A DNA stretch of 64,000 nt from contig QRFJ01005242.1 in the NCBI GenBank assembly GCA_006176705.1, positions 26,128-90,127 on the forward strand, read 5' to 3'. The notes below the pieces were generated by a model, which was not told the origin of the DNA, ran no database searches, and was given only the letters and a program-made list of their open reading frames with translations. Source of the DNA: Cocos nucifera. Taxonomy: Eukaryota; Streptophyta; Magnoliopsida; Arecales; Arecaceae. Within the stretch, counting starts at the first letter, position 1; every line of letters begins with the position of its first letter. The position numbers and the translations under genes were made by a program. This document shows, piece by piece, positions 1-9,863 of this stretch.

Positions 1-384
1 TAACATAGGTTTCTCAAATAATTAAAGATTAAAATAGCATGATACAAAGGATTGAACCAGCATGCTAGATTTAGAATAAAATAATAAGCCTAAAATAAAT
101 AGTGAACATAATATACTAGTTTTGATTAATATATCAAACTTTCAATTCGTGGAGTATGATCATTTTATGAAATGATAAATCATCAAAATCAATCAAACAT
201 ACTCAATAATTATGCTAATTGATAATCAAAATATATTAAGCAAACAATAATGGCATGATGTGAAAAAAAATTTAAATTTTATCAAACATCATCATCCATC
301 CAATTTTATTCTCAAGGCATCCATCCATGATATTTTTCTCTTTTCATTTCATTGGATCCTTGGTGTACCTACAAAATCATTTGC

Positions 385-1586
385 TAATCTTTGGTACCCA
401 GGTCATCTTGGGTCCATGAATGTTAAAGCATATAGTTTCTTTTGAAATCCAAATTTATTTAATTAAGGTTTGGTTGATTCTTTTGGTATTGCATTTTGAA
501 ATTTTGTGGCCCACTTTATTACATTTGAAACATGTAAAAGAATGATTTTCAGATGAAGTTTTTCTAAACACGTATTTCATAAATTTTTATTTTCTTAAAG
601 GATTATAGCCAATTCTAGCTTTATCAAAAATAGCTTTTCTATTATTCAAAATTAATTAAAGCTTTTAAGATCTGATTGTAAACTTGTTAAGCATAAGCCT
701 CAATCTATCAATCTCTTTTCTTAGATTAGTATTTTCTTCTAAAAGAGACTTCTTTTCTTCCAACAAGTTTTCTATTTCTTTAATATAAACTTTTAATTTT
801 TCAAATTCTATTCTGAGCTTAATGTTTTCATCAACTAAAGATTTTTTAGATTTCAGAAGTGCTACTTTTTCTTTAGCCAAAGCATTATTTTCTTTCAAAA
901 TGTCTTTCTTTTCTAATAAGACTTTACTCTTTTCATTAGCTAAGATAAGATTAGACTTTTTGAATTCTTTATTTTTCAGCCTTAATTTTTTGAATTCATC
1001 CATTAAGTCTTTGAAAGCCTCATATAATTCATTAAATGTAAATTGAAAAAAATTTTTAGAATATTACATCATCTTCATTGGCCATGAGGCAAAGATTTAT
1101 AGCACTTTCTTTCTCTTTCTTATTTTTATTTTTCTTGCTTTGCTCCCCCTTAATTGATGCTTTCTTTTTCCTTTGTTTCTTTTTCTTCTTTTTCTTTCCA
1201 TCCTTATGAGCCATGAGGCATATGTTAGGGTGAGCTTTCTTATTTTTTTTGAAGCTTGATATGTTTTCTTATTTTGCTCCCTCAAAAATAATTTTCAATT
1301 TCTTTCAAACTTATTTTGCCGATATGCAAGAAGAAATTAGATTGAACTCATTTAAATCTAATGAACAATAAAGCATATTTAAAGCCTTAGCATTTAGTTG
1401 GGCCATCTCTTTATCATGCATGATCAATGCATTATGGATATGTGAGCCATAAATAATAATTTTTTATAAATTATAGTTATGTGTTTGTATGAATATTTTC
1501 ATTCTAGCTTTCCAATATGTGTAATTTGATATATTTAATAGTGGGGATCTATCTATGGAATGACCTTCATTAAACAAAGATACCAT
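385..1586 (-). pseudogene. gag: copia gag (element H), internally deleted
   Basis: Capsid/nucleocapsid protein of a Ty1/copia element. Reading on the minus strand from the ATG at 1586-1584, the N-terminal gag segment contains the motif NYTYWKARMKIF, then LNAKALNMLYCSL. The central capsid part is missing, and the frame passes into lysine-rich sequence with two copies of an LMA-x-x-D motif (LMAHKD near 1210, LMANED near 1080). Next is a heptad-type coiled coil rich in Lys, Leu and Glu (1003-665). A CX2CX4HX4C zinc knuckle follows at 532-491 (C-F-K-C, H, C), then a WVPK motif near 390, which in plant copia elements marks the gag-protease junction. In-frame stops and at least one frameshift show it is dead. 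The order knuckle-after-coiled-coil is usual in this copia group. Confidence 0.8.
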
Positions 1587-1662
1587 TTAGGTTGTCTAAA
1601 TCTTTAACTCTTTAATTGCTAGGTTAACAATCAAATATTAGAGCACCTACTCTAATATAAAT

Positions 1663-3107
1663 TGTTGCCCAAAGCTTGCAACCCAAGAGGGGTGTGGGGG
1701 TGAATTGGGTTCTTATAAAATTTTAGTCAAATTTACTTTCTAAATAAATATATGCTTTAATTTAAATAAAATAGAAATTTAGTGAGGTGAATGGTTGAAG
1801 CTACAGTGGAAGCAAAATAGTGAATGTGAACTAAGAATATAAACAATGCAAATCAAAAATAATAGCAAAGTAAAGAAAGCAAAGAAAGCACAACACAAAC
1901 ATACAAAGTTTTATAGTGGTTCGGTGCAACTAGCACCTACGTCCACTCCCCAAGATTTTCTTGGGATTTCCACTATAATTCACTCTTGATTACAATGTCT
2001 TTATTTTTTCAGGCTTACAAACAAACCTAGTTAGTTTTCGCAGGAGCACCAACCAAAACCTTACACCGTTAGATTTTCGGGTTCACTAACCACACAGTTG
2101 GTTTTTTATGCTTACCAATCAAAATCTATAATATCCAATTCTGAGCTTGGACAGGCCTAATCTCCAAGTTTCTTTTCCTGAAACAAACTTGAAAAGAAAC
2201 AAAAAATATAAATAAAAATTTTAGCATCATATAAAGAACAAAATTAAAGCTTTTCAAATCTCAAAGAAGAAGCCAATGATTTGCTTGATTGAAGCTTGGC
2301 TTTTCTTCAATTTGTACTTGAGAGAATGTAAAAGATGTTGGAAAAGATAGCTTTAAAAGCTCGTTAAAAACTGTGCATAACTTTTCTCTCATTTTTTTTT
2401 CTTTGGATTTTCAATATTCCTCACCAAAACTGAAAGATTCTCTCTTTAAAACCATTAATCTTACTTCCTAATTGATTCTCCATATTTAAATATCTTTGGA
2501 GATGATTGGAGAGTGAGTTCTAGCCATTGAAAGCTTTGAAATAGCCATTGGAGGTGAAAAAGAGCCATTAGAAAGGTTGTAGAAACTAGCCATTAAAGGT
2601 TGTCAAACACCATCGAGCTGGCTCAATTCTGGCTCAAAGCTAGCTCAAGCTGATAGAATTGGCTCGATTCTATTTAGAGCTGGCTCGACTAGGAAAATAA
2701 AAAGGCACATTTTCTGCTATCCTAAGAGAGCTAGCTCAGAACCAAATCAAGCTGGCTAGACTCTAAACTTTTTAGCTTCATTTTCTTCATTGCTTGACCT
2801 TCCGAACTTCAATTTTTTGGCCCTAAATCTTCCAAATGATATTTATTTCTTCCTCTTTCATTTTTTTTATAATGAGTCATCCAAATTTGTGAAAACTTCT
2901 TCTTTTAAGTGCTTTGGCTTGACATCTTGAGAGGATTTCTTTTAAAGATAATTTTTTCAATGTGAGCATTTGAGAAACCCTATATTCATTCTTGAAACAC
3001 ATGATTAGTAACATTTTTACTCAATATTTTATGATCATCAAAATCAATCATAGGATCAATAATTCTTTTGTCCAAAAATTAGATCGACTCCTAATCCTAG
3101 GTCAACA
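1663..3107 (-). repeat. 5' LTR of copia element H
   Basis: The minus strand begins TGTTGACCTAGGATTAGGAG (at 3107) and ends in GGGCAACA (at 1663), giving TG...CA ends and a length of 1445 bp. Just downstream on the minus strand (1661-1650) is a primer-binding site weakened to about 8 of 12 matches with the tRNA-iMet pattern TGGTATCAGAGC. The block TATAGTGGTTCGGTGCAACT (from 1912) and the G-run near 1690-1700 are of the kind seen in LTRs of this plant copia group. Only one LTR is in the window, so the borders rest on TG/CA, the primer site and the T1 junction. Confidence 0.75.
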
Positions 3108-3997
3108 ATCTCCTGCAAGAAGATTTGTATACTCATGTCAGCCTAGCCCATCATGTGAGTGAATGTCCTATAGTTGCACAATTTTCACCTTTCATCCAAG
3201 AATAATTTCAAGCTATACAAGGCTACTCCAAGCCAGTTAATGATCCTTTTTCAAATTTATATAATTCAGATTGGAGGAACCATTCTAATTTTTCTTGGAT
3301 ACTCCAATAGACTCGGGCTCAGACCTAAATTCCACCAGTGTAAAACTATCAAAATAGGCTCCAATATTAAAACTATGTTTATAATAGGGGTCAACCTAGT
3401 AAGTCTTTCCAACCATCATATTATAATCAGCCATCATACCTACCTCCTTAATAGATCAATCTAGTCGATGACAGATTTAATGAACTTCAAAAATTGATTA
3501 TGACCCAATAATAATTGATTTTGAATCAATAGTAATCTATCACTAAGCTAGAAGACCAAATAGGATAATTAGCTGAGTCTACCATGAGGAGAGAACTAGA
3601 TCAATTGTCGAGCCAATCGATTCTTAAAAATAATCCATCTATTATCCACCAATCATCTAAATTAAGTCATCAATTCAATGTCCCACCTAAGAATCCTCAA
3701 TTAGAGAATGCCAAAGTAATTTTTGAACATAAAAGTTATAGGATTCTTATGGACCCATATCAAGATCAGGTAAGAGAGACTAGCATTGATACTAGCCAAA
3801 ATAAAAATTCAGAAGAAAAGATTAGTACTGAGACTAACCATATAGAAGAATCTAAGTTTAAAATTGGTACTAATGCTGGTTCCAATTTAAATGATACTAA
3901 CAAAGAAAAGAAGAGAGCGGATGATTTATCTGAGACCTATAAACCAATAGTCCTATTTTCTTTAGCCCTAGAATCCAGTTCTTCTTACAAAAACTAA
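3108..3997 (+). pseudogene. gag: Athila-like gag (element T1), 5'-truncated and frameshifted
   Basis: C-terminal half of a Ty3/gypsy Gag. Near 3140-3175 is a worn zinc-knuckle remnant ending HHVSECP. At about 3245-3300 comes the Athila/Tat hallmark NLYNSDWRNHSNFSW, a sequence typical of this clade's Gag after the knuckle. From 3584 a single frame of 137 codons covers the region that in Athila Gag carries the LPSQT-type motif (here LDQLSSQS) and ends with a degraded KPxxPFP-like stretch (KPIVLFSLALESSS). Stops between 3300 and 3580 interrupt the frame. The clade assignment rests on recalled family motifs. The 5' half was removed or displaced by H. Confidence 0.75.
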
Positions 3998-4315
3998 GTG
4001 GCACGCAATGAAAAGCTAATGGAGTTGTTTAAGCAAGATCATATTAATTTACTTTCAGAATTAAAGCCACTTTTAGACACCCTCCCAGTACCCAGTGCAT
4101 TAAACTCAACTCCTAATATAAAAACTTAATATATGAGTATTTTAGAAGAATAAATAGGAGAAATTCTTGATAAACAAGGATTTGAGAATGGGGTCACGTT
4201 CTATATTTTCATAATTAACAAAGAATTTATCAATAATAGGATTACAAACTATCTTTCTGAGATTGGTAATCCAAAATCGTTGGAATTTATCAATCTAATA
4301 TTTGATATAGGATAG
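3998..4315 (+). pseudogene. gag-tail reading frame of the T lineage, copy in T1
   Basis: The gag frame continues past a stop (taa at 3995-3997) as VARNEKLMELFKQDHINL, then an acidic, Leu/Ile-rich tail with YMSILEE and IGEILDKQGFENG, ending near LSEIGNPKSLEFINL. MELFKQ matches the end of Athila Gag in known elements, but the following part does not look like an Athila protease. The same tail occurs with an open frame in T3 (35815-36069), and its last part in T2 (12141-12230). In T1 it has two internal stops (4126-4128 and 4150-4152). Function unknown; probably the C-terminus of a modified Gag. Confidence 0.55.
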
Positions 4316-5538
4316 GTAAGCTGCCTTGTGTCTTGCTGAAGTTGGTAAACTTAGCACTTGTTGGGAAGTAATCCAATATTTAGTTTCTTGTGCCTAATTT
4401 ATCTTTTTACTTTATTTTTTTGAGATAATTTGAATAAGTTGGAGGAAAAGCCTAAATTTTTAAGATCTATGCTAGACTAGAAATATATTGAGTTAGGCGT
4501 ATTCTTTTCTATTCTTTATTATATTCTTTATTTTTTTTACTTCATTTAGAATAATGTTGATTAAGTTAGGGGAGAGAATAATATATAAATTTTTAAAAAT
4601 TTTAAAATTCTCAACAAAATTTATTTTTAGCATTTAAACACCTAATAATGCTTAAGAATCAAGTTGATCTAAGCATTTATAAAGAAAATTGATGCACAGA
4701 TCAGAGAATTTGTGAGATATTAAGGGATCAAGTATTAAGAAAATTTAATAAAGAGTTAAGTCTAGAACATTTTTTTTTTAGCAACTCTAATTTTTTCTAT
4801 CGATATGAAAGAAGAGTCTACTTTTTATGAACTTGTGTAGGGTAACTATATATTTCTTCATATTAAAAAAAATTAAAATAAAATAGTTTTCAATTACTTC
4901 TCAATGAGTAATCAGACCGCTTTGCCTAAGCAAGTATTGAGTTTTGCATCAAAAGATAGGAAGGATAAGGAAGCTTATTATAATGCTAATGTTAACTTGT
5001 AGCCTGTTTGATTTGAACTAGTAAGTCCAAGAAAAATTTTATATCTAGTGCTCTAAAGCCAACTGGCTTGGGAGTCATTGGCCCAAGACTCGCTATATGG
5101 ATCAAATAGAAAGCTTAAAAAATTAACATACTAAATAGTGGTATAATATTTAAAAAAATATTAATTTTTTATTGCGTAACCAGATCCCATTGCCTAAGTA
5201 AGCAATGATATTTGTATCAAAAAATGGGCAATGTAAATAAAATTTTTTAATAAATGAAAGATGAAAGTAGCAATACACTTACCAATACGAAAGTTTGGAT
5301 AATTTAGAGATAAAGGAACGAATAATTTAGAAAAAAAATTCAAAAAAATTGAATGTTCTTCACTTAATTTTTATATTGGTTAAGTACTAATATCCTAATA
5401 TCCGAATGGTATACCTCACTTAAGCTCTACCGAACATCAATGACCATTTCAAAAATTACTTAGAAAAAATTTAAAACTCTAAAGTTTAAAAGGTATCTAA
5501 AACTAAATTCTTTCTTTACTCGAGGATAAGCAAAGCTT
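4316..5538 (+). other. 3' UTR of T1
   Basis: Long non-coding stretch between the gag tail and the polypurine tract. It shares ordered blocks with T2 and T3: TTGGGAAGTAATCCAATATT near 4360, a G-rich tract near 4563-4574, and two copies of a roughly 60-bp motif containing TTGCCTAAG (4906-4964, 5173-5233). The autonomous-type element I carries related blocks in the same order on the minus strand. Confidence 0.6.
4906..5233 (+). repeat. duplicated 60-bp motif in T1 3' UTR
   Basis: Two related copies, 4906-4964 and 5173-5233. Each reads GTAA(C/T)C-G-A-C/T-C, then TTGCCTAAG(C/T)AAG, then about 15 bases later TCAAAA-A/G-A/G-T/A-GG. Spacing and order are kept in T2 and T3. Confidence 0.6.
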
Positions 5539-5551
5539 AAGTTGGGGGGTG
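5539..5551 (+). other. polypurine tract of T1
   Basis: AAGTTGGGGGGTG lies immediately before the LTR start TGATAAG. It is the expected primer for plus-strand DNA synthesis and is the same in T3 (37356-37368). Confidence 0.75.
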
Positions 5552-6612
5552 TGATAAGTACCATAAAAACATCGATATAAGTATTAATTTATTAATTAAT
5601 TTATTATTAAATTTAAAAATTAAATATTTTTATTTACTATTTATAAAAAATATTATCATAAATAGAAAGAGCTTATTTTTTTAGTCATAATAAAATAAAT
5701 TTGGAGCAAAATAGAGTTAAAACAGACCTAATATGAATTTTCAAAGAAAAATATATATATAATTGGCTCAGTCAGCATGCTCAGCTAAGACGCCACTCTC
5801 GACTTAACCGGTGCATCCCAGCCCAGCTGGTGTGCCAGCTAGATGGCCCAGCTGAGAAGTCAACCCACCAGCCAGCAAGCCCACGTGCGTAGCAACCCAT
5901 TGGCCATTAGTGCATAATGAACTGGCCGGTCGATCCACAAAATAAAGCATAGATCACTAGCTCAATAGAAAGCGCCCAATTACAGGATGCCACATGGTAG
6001 ACTAAGACCCTTAAAAGGCTCAGAAAAATTCTCATGTGTCTTATAGGGCAAAATAGTAATTTTACTTGCAAAAGACACATGATAATTGGTTCAGGCTTAC
6101 AATGTGGTTAGTGTACAAGGTCCACAGCATAGTGTTCACATCATCCGATGGCTATGGACATTCCTAGTTAAAATCGGATGGTGGTGGTCTTTTCCTAATT
6201 TGATTCGAATTCAACCAGCTCTTCAAGCATGATCGGATGGCCAACAACAATCTAGACGACAATCCAATGGCTGACAGAGCTCCCGACCTTGATTCAATCA
6301 CTAGATCATGATCTAACAGCCAAAATTTCATCATCAAGTGCAATCAGATGGTCCATACTTATTCCAACTTGATTTGGGCTTTTAAAACATGATTTTTGGC
6401 GATTTTTGGATCGTTTGATCCCCATATGATGGCCAAAAGAGCAAAATTCATCCAAGGACTATCTTGATCCAATTTTTCTTGGGATTTCTCTATATTTATT
6501 GATCAAAATTTTACTTTAGTCCCACATTGCCTGCAGCAAAGATCCCTCTCCTCCAACACTCTATAAATAGGACCCTAGGCCATCAAATCAAAGCATCTTC
6601 GATCACGAAAAG
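5552..6612 (+). repeat. 3' LTR of T1, truncated by copia A
   Basis: Begins TGATAAGTACCATAAA after the polypurine tract and follows the T2/T3 LTRs through an AT-rich start, the GCTCA...GCC-rich block near 5765-5900 and a run of GATC-GATGG-like motifs. The TATA box is CTATAAATAG (6561-6570), after TAGTCCCACATTGCCT. The match stops at 6612, where the LTR of A begins. About 550 bases of the family LTR (R/U5) are missing. Confidence 0.75.
6562..6569 (+). promoter_or_regulatory. TATA box, T1 LTR
   Basis: TATAAATA in CTCTATAAATAGGACCC, at the same place as CTCTATAAAAAGG in T2 and T3 and after the conserved AGTCCCACATTGCC. Confidence 0.6.
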
Positions 6613-9115
6613 TGTTGAAAAATATGTCTCAAAGCTAATCATTAGCTTATTAATGATTGAGTTATATTATAATTATAATTAATTTATTAATTAATAAAAT
6701 AAATATTTATTTTAGTATTTTTCATCATAAAGTCTACATCTTCTAATGAACTCCATCGTTGTGATGAAGTTCTTAGGACTATTTAGTTTCGATAAAGAGA
6801 GAATTTATCGATTAGTTCTTAAACTGTTCATGATTAAATGATAGGTTATTAATAAGGACAATAGCAGCTATCGAGCATAGGTTGCTGTATGCCATATAGG
6901 TTGGTTGTTCTCTTAACAAAAAAGTATGGAGATACTAGTATGGCATCTAGATGAGTTGTAAGGATACATCATCATTGAACGTGACTAACTCTAGAGCATT
7001 CTACTATCAAGAATTACTCTGATGGGATATAGGTATTAGTATCCCTTAGACCTAAGATCATCTCAGTGGCTTGCAAGCAACTCATTATGCTTTAGTATTG
7101 GACTAACTGAATTTTTAATTCAGTAACGAAAGGCTTCTGGGCATAGTCAAGTACTTGCAAAGTCAGTGTATGATCAAAATGAGATTAACCACTCCAAAAG
7201 TTGGAGAGGAATGTATCACTGCATTTCAATATAGCAAAATCTTTGCTAGGATAATCCATGAGATGGATTTGATGTTTTAAAATACAATATGGATAGCCTA
7301 ATCAAGATTGCTAATTAAACTTTGAGGTGTCCTATGAGCATTTTGGTTAAGGGGATGAATTATATGAAAAGTATATCCACATGGATTCTAAGGATGTTGT
7401 TCTATACATTTGACCTATCTGGCCATAGGGTCCATTGCTAGATGATCACTTTAATTAGTATAAAAATTTATTTCTTTGCAACCGACTTAGATTAAGACCT
7501 ATGAGGTCATACACATAAGAGTTCTCAATCTGATTGGATGGTTGATCGATGATTAAGAATCATTCTAGGGTTAAACGATCAATACGATTGATGTTTAACC
7601 TAGTGCAAGTATTATAGGAGAATCAATTAGCAATTGAATTACTAATTAGCTTAATTTAATTAAGATAGAGGACTAAGATTAAGTTATATTAAATATAATT
7701 TAATTAGATTTGGTTGGGGCTTAATTAGATCAAGTTCAATTAGTTTATTGGATAAGCCAATTGCAAGAAAGAACGAGTCCTAGTTCAATTAGGACTTGTG
7801 TCAACCTAATCTCTAATTTGATTAAAAATTAAATAAGATTTAAATCTAATTTAATCTAATTTAATTAGTTTTTTAATTAGATTTAGACATATTCTAACTG
7901 GGTTTAATTATTTTTGGTTTAATTTGGTTTGAGAAACCATATTTGACCAAGTCAAATTTGGAATCCTAGTAAGACAATGATACCTCTCCTTACGCCACCC
8001 ATATCCCACCCCCACCCCATGCCCCTTCTCTTAGTTTTGTGCATGGAGTCCCCTCTCCCTAGGTCTTCTCATGTACACCCCTCTCCCCCTCTCTTTTCTT
8101 TATGAAATTTAGTTGTGGACCAAGTCAATGGAAGGCAAGTTGTTTTGGGTTTGAATTCTATAAGATAGAATCCTAACAAATCCAAACTTCTTCCCTTTTG
8201 TGCTGCCCACATCCTGATATTTTCTTTGGGACTTTTGGTTGAATAAAGGAGGTTTTGTGTGCCATTTAAAGCTGGTCCATGCCCAAAAGATTGGAGGGCG
8301 TGCCCAAGTGTTGGGTGCCCCATATGTTCTCTTAATAGGACATACCTTGTCTAGGTATTTGGCCAAGATAAGGACTCCTTCATATCCCTATATTTAAGAG
8401 AAATTTTGGCCTGATTTATTCAGTGATTCTAGACATTAGAGAGAGGATTTTGGGCATGGATAACCTAGGAGAAAAATCCTTTGGGCATGAAAGTTGTAAA
8501 GACACCAATCAAGGTGTCTAGGTGAGAGAGCAAAGAATAATAAGAGGGTCTTTTTCTAGGATTGCTTTCTTCTCCCCTTTTCCTCATTCTTAAAGATTTT
8601 TTTGAAAGGTGTCTTAGGTTGAAAATCTCTTTCCTTCCTTCTAAAAATTGAAGATCCAAATCTTGAAGAAGGAAGATCCAGATCGACCGTCAAAAATGGA
8701 TCAGCACAGTACTAGCAAATTATGCTAATTTTTGGGCATCAAACTTCTGATCAGTATTCATGGACTCGTGTGAACAATCTTTAGAGGCCGAGCATGTGTA
8801 TGGCTAGGAGCAACATCCTCAAGCCTATATCAGTAAGTTAGAAAGTCTAACTTGCCAAGGTAATAAAGATCTAATCCCCTGTTGCATACCTATATTAGAT
8901 CAAGTGTAGACTATGTTGATATGATCAACAAATTATCTTCTGATGGTTTTCTTTAATTTTTGATTTATTAACATGATTTAATCATGTAATAGGTTCCTAG
9001 ATCTAGAATCTTTTCTAGTATTTTATGAATTAATTTGATTATGTCCTATTTTTCATTGCTTAGATCTAAAAAAATTTTAAAATCTAAACCTGAAATCCTA
9101 GATCTGGTTCCTTCA
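6613..9115 (+). repeat. 5' LTR of copia element A
   Basis: Starts TGTTGAAAAATATGTCTC and ends GGTTCCTTCA. The end is fixed by the primer site three bases later. A weak TATA-like TATATTTAAG lies near 8389-8398. The window holds no second copy. This 2.5-kb stretch has no credible coding region; short minus-strand open frames near 8070-8660 fall in the R/U5 part and match no gag or pol motif. Confidence 0.7.
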
Positions 9116-9117
9116 AT

Positions 9118-9129
9118 TGGTATAAGAGC
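9118..9129 (+). other. primer-binding site, element A
   Basis: TGGTATAAGAGC matches the tRNA-iMet pattern TGGTATCAGAGC at 11 of 12 bases, just after the LTR end. Confidence 0.75.
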
Positions 9130-9849
9130 TATGGTTCATTATTACATGATTAATGATGCATGCTTAGATTATTTTTAGATTAGATCTAATTTATAATCTA
9201 ATAATTAAATCTAAAATTAATAAAAAATTTGATTACATGAACTGATATAAGATTGTCCTATTGTAAGATTTATCCCTTACAGTGGAGAGGTTGTCCTATT
9301 TCGTATAGATCTATTATTAATCTATATCATATATCTCATATACAAATTTAGATCTAATCAAGACATATTTTGCATACATCTCATGTATCATAATCATGCA
9401 TGTTTTCAGATCTAAATTATCACATAATAATCTGAAAAATTAGATTTAAATTGATCTAATCAAAATAAATTCTAATCTAGACAATTATGTAGAACTATTC
9501 TACAACTAGTCTAGACATGCATCAATCATATCTCATATGATATTTAAAATTAAATAATTTTTATTTGCTGTTTATCAGATGTTATTATAACACTTATAAT
9601 ATCAGAAAATAGTAAATAAGAAGATCTAAAATATGATTTAATCAGATTAAATCAAAGACATGCAAAACTATTCTATAGAACTATTCTATTCTAGAACTAG
9701 TCATGCATATCTTCATGTTCTTAGATCCAAATCATTTAATTTTAATTTTTCTGATTTCAGATCTGATCACATCTCATGTGACATCTAAAATCACTTTATT
9801 TTCTAATTAAAATAAAATTAAAATCAGATCTAAATAATTTAGAACCATG

Positions 9850-9861
9850 GCTCTGATACCA
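9850..9861 (-). other. primer-binding site, element B
   Basis: Reverse complement reads TGGTATCAGAGC, a 12/12 match to the plant tRNA-iMet 3' end pattern, two bases from the LTR end. Confidence 0.85.
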
Positions 9862-9863
9862 GT

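Larger units (their letters stand above)
1..3107 (-). mobile_element. Ty1/copia element H, 5' part (gag + 5' LTR)
   Basis: On the minus strand the order is 5' LTR (3107-1663), degenerate tRNA-iMet primer site, then gag (1586 down to about 385). Bases 384-1 continue downstream of gag and show nothing I recognise; no protease or pol motif is reached before the window edge, so the element is cut by the window or by a deletion. It sits in the gag of Athila-like element T1: T1 gag sequence begins straight after the LTR end at 3107. The five bases after the LTR (ATCTC) would be one copy of its target duplication; the other lies outside the window. Confidence 0.8.
3108..6612 (+). mobile_element. Athila/Tat-like Ty3/gypsy element T1, pol-less, truncated at both ends
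   Basis: Order: gag C-terminal half with Athila hallmarks (3108-3997), a gag-tail reading frame (3998-4315), a long 3' UTR (4316-5538), polypurine tract (5539-5551), and a 3' LTR broken at 6612 by copia A. No protease, RT, RNase H or integrase lies between gag and the 3' UTR. T2 and T3 resemble it over the tail frame, 3' UTR and LTR, so the missing pol seems to be a property of the lineage. The 5' end is cut by insertion of H. Confidence 0.75.
6613..9310 (+). mobile_element. Ty1/copia element A, 5' LTR and leader only
   Basis: A 2503-bp LTR (6613-9115) followed by a tRNA-iMet primer site and about 180 bp of leader. Near 9310 the sequence becomes the minus-strand leader of element B, so all of gag and pol is gone. 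A was inserted in the 3' LTR of T1; AAAAG (6608-6612) is the possible left target copy, with no right partner visible. Confidence 0.7.

Noticed and set aside
822..1046. Plus-strand frame opposite the H gag coiled coil
   Set aside because: Antisense shadow of a Lys/Leu/Glu-rich coiled coil, giving a Phe/Ser-rich product as expected.
8069..8659. Minus-strand open frames of 64-85 codons in the A LTR
   Set aside because: They lie in the R/U5 part of an LTR, overlap each other in different frames and contain no protein motif.
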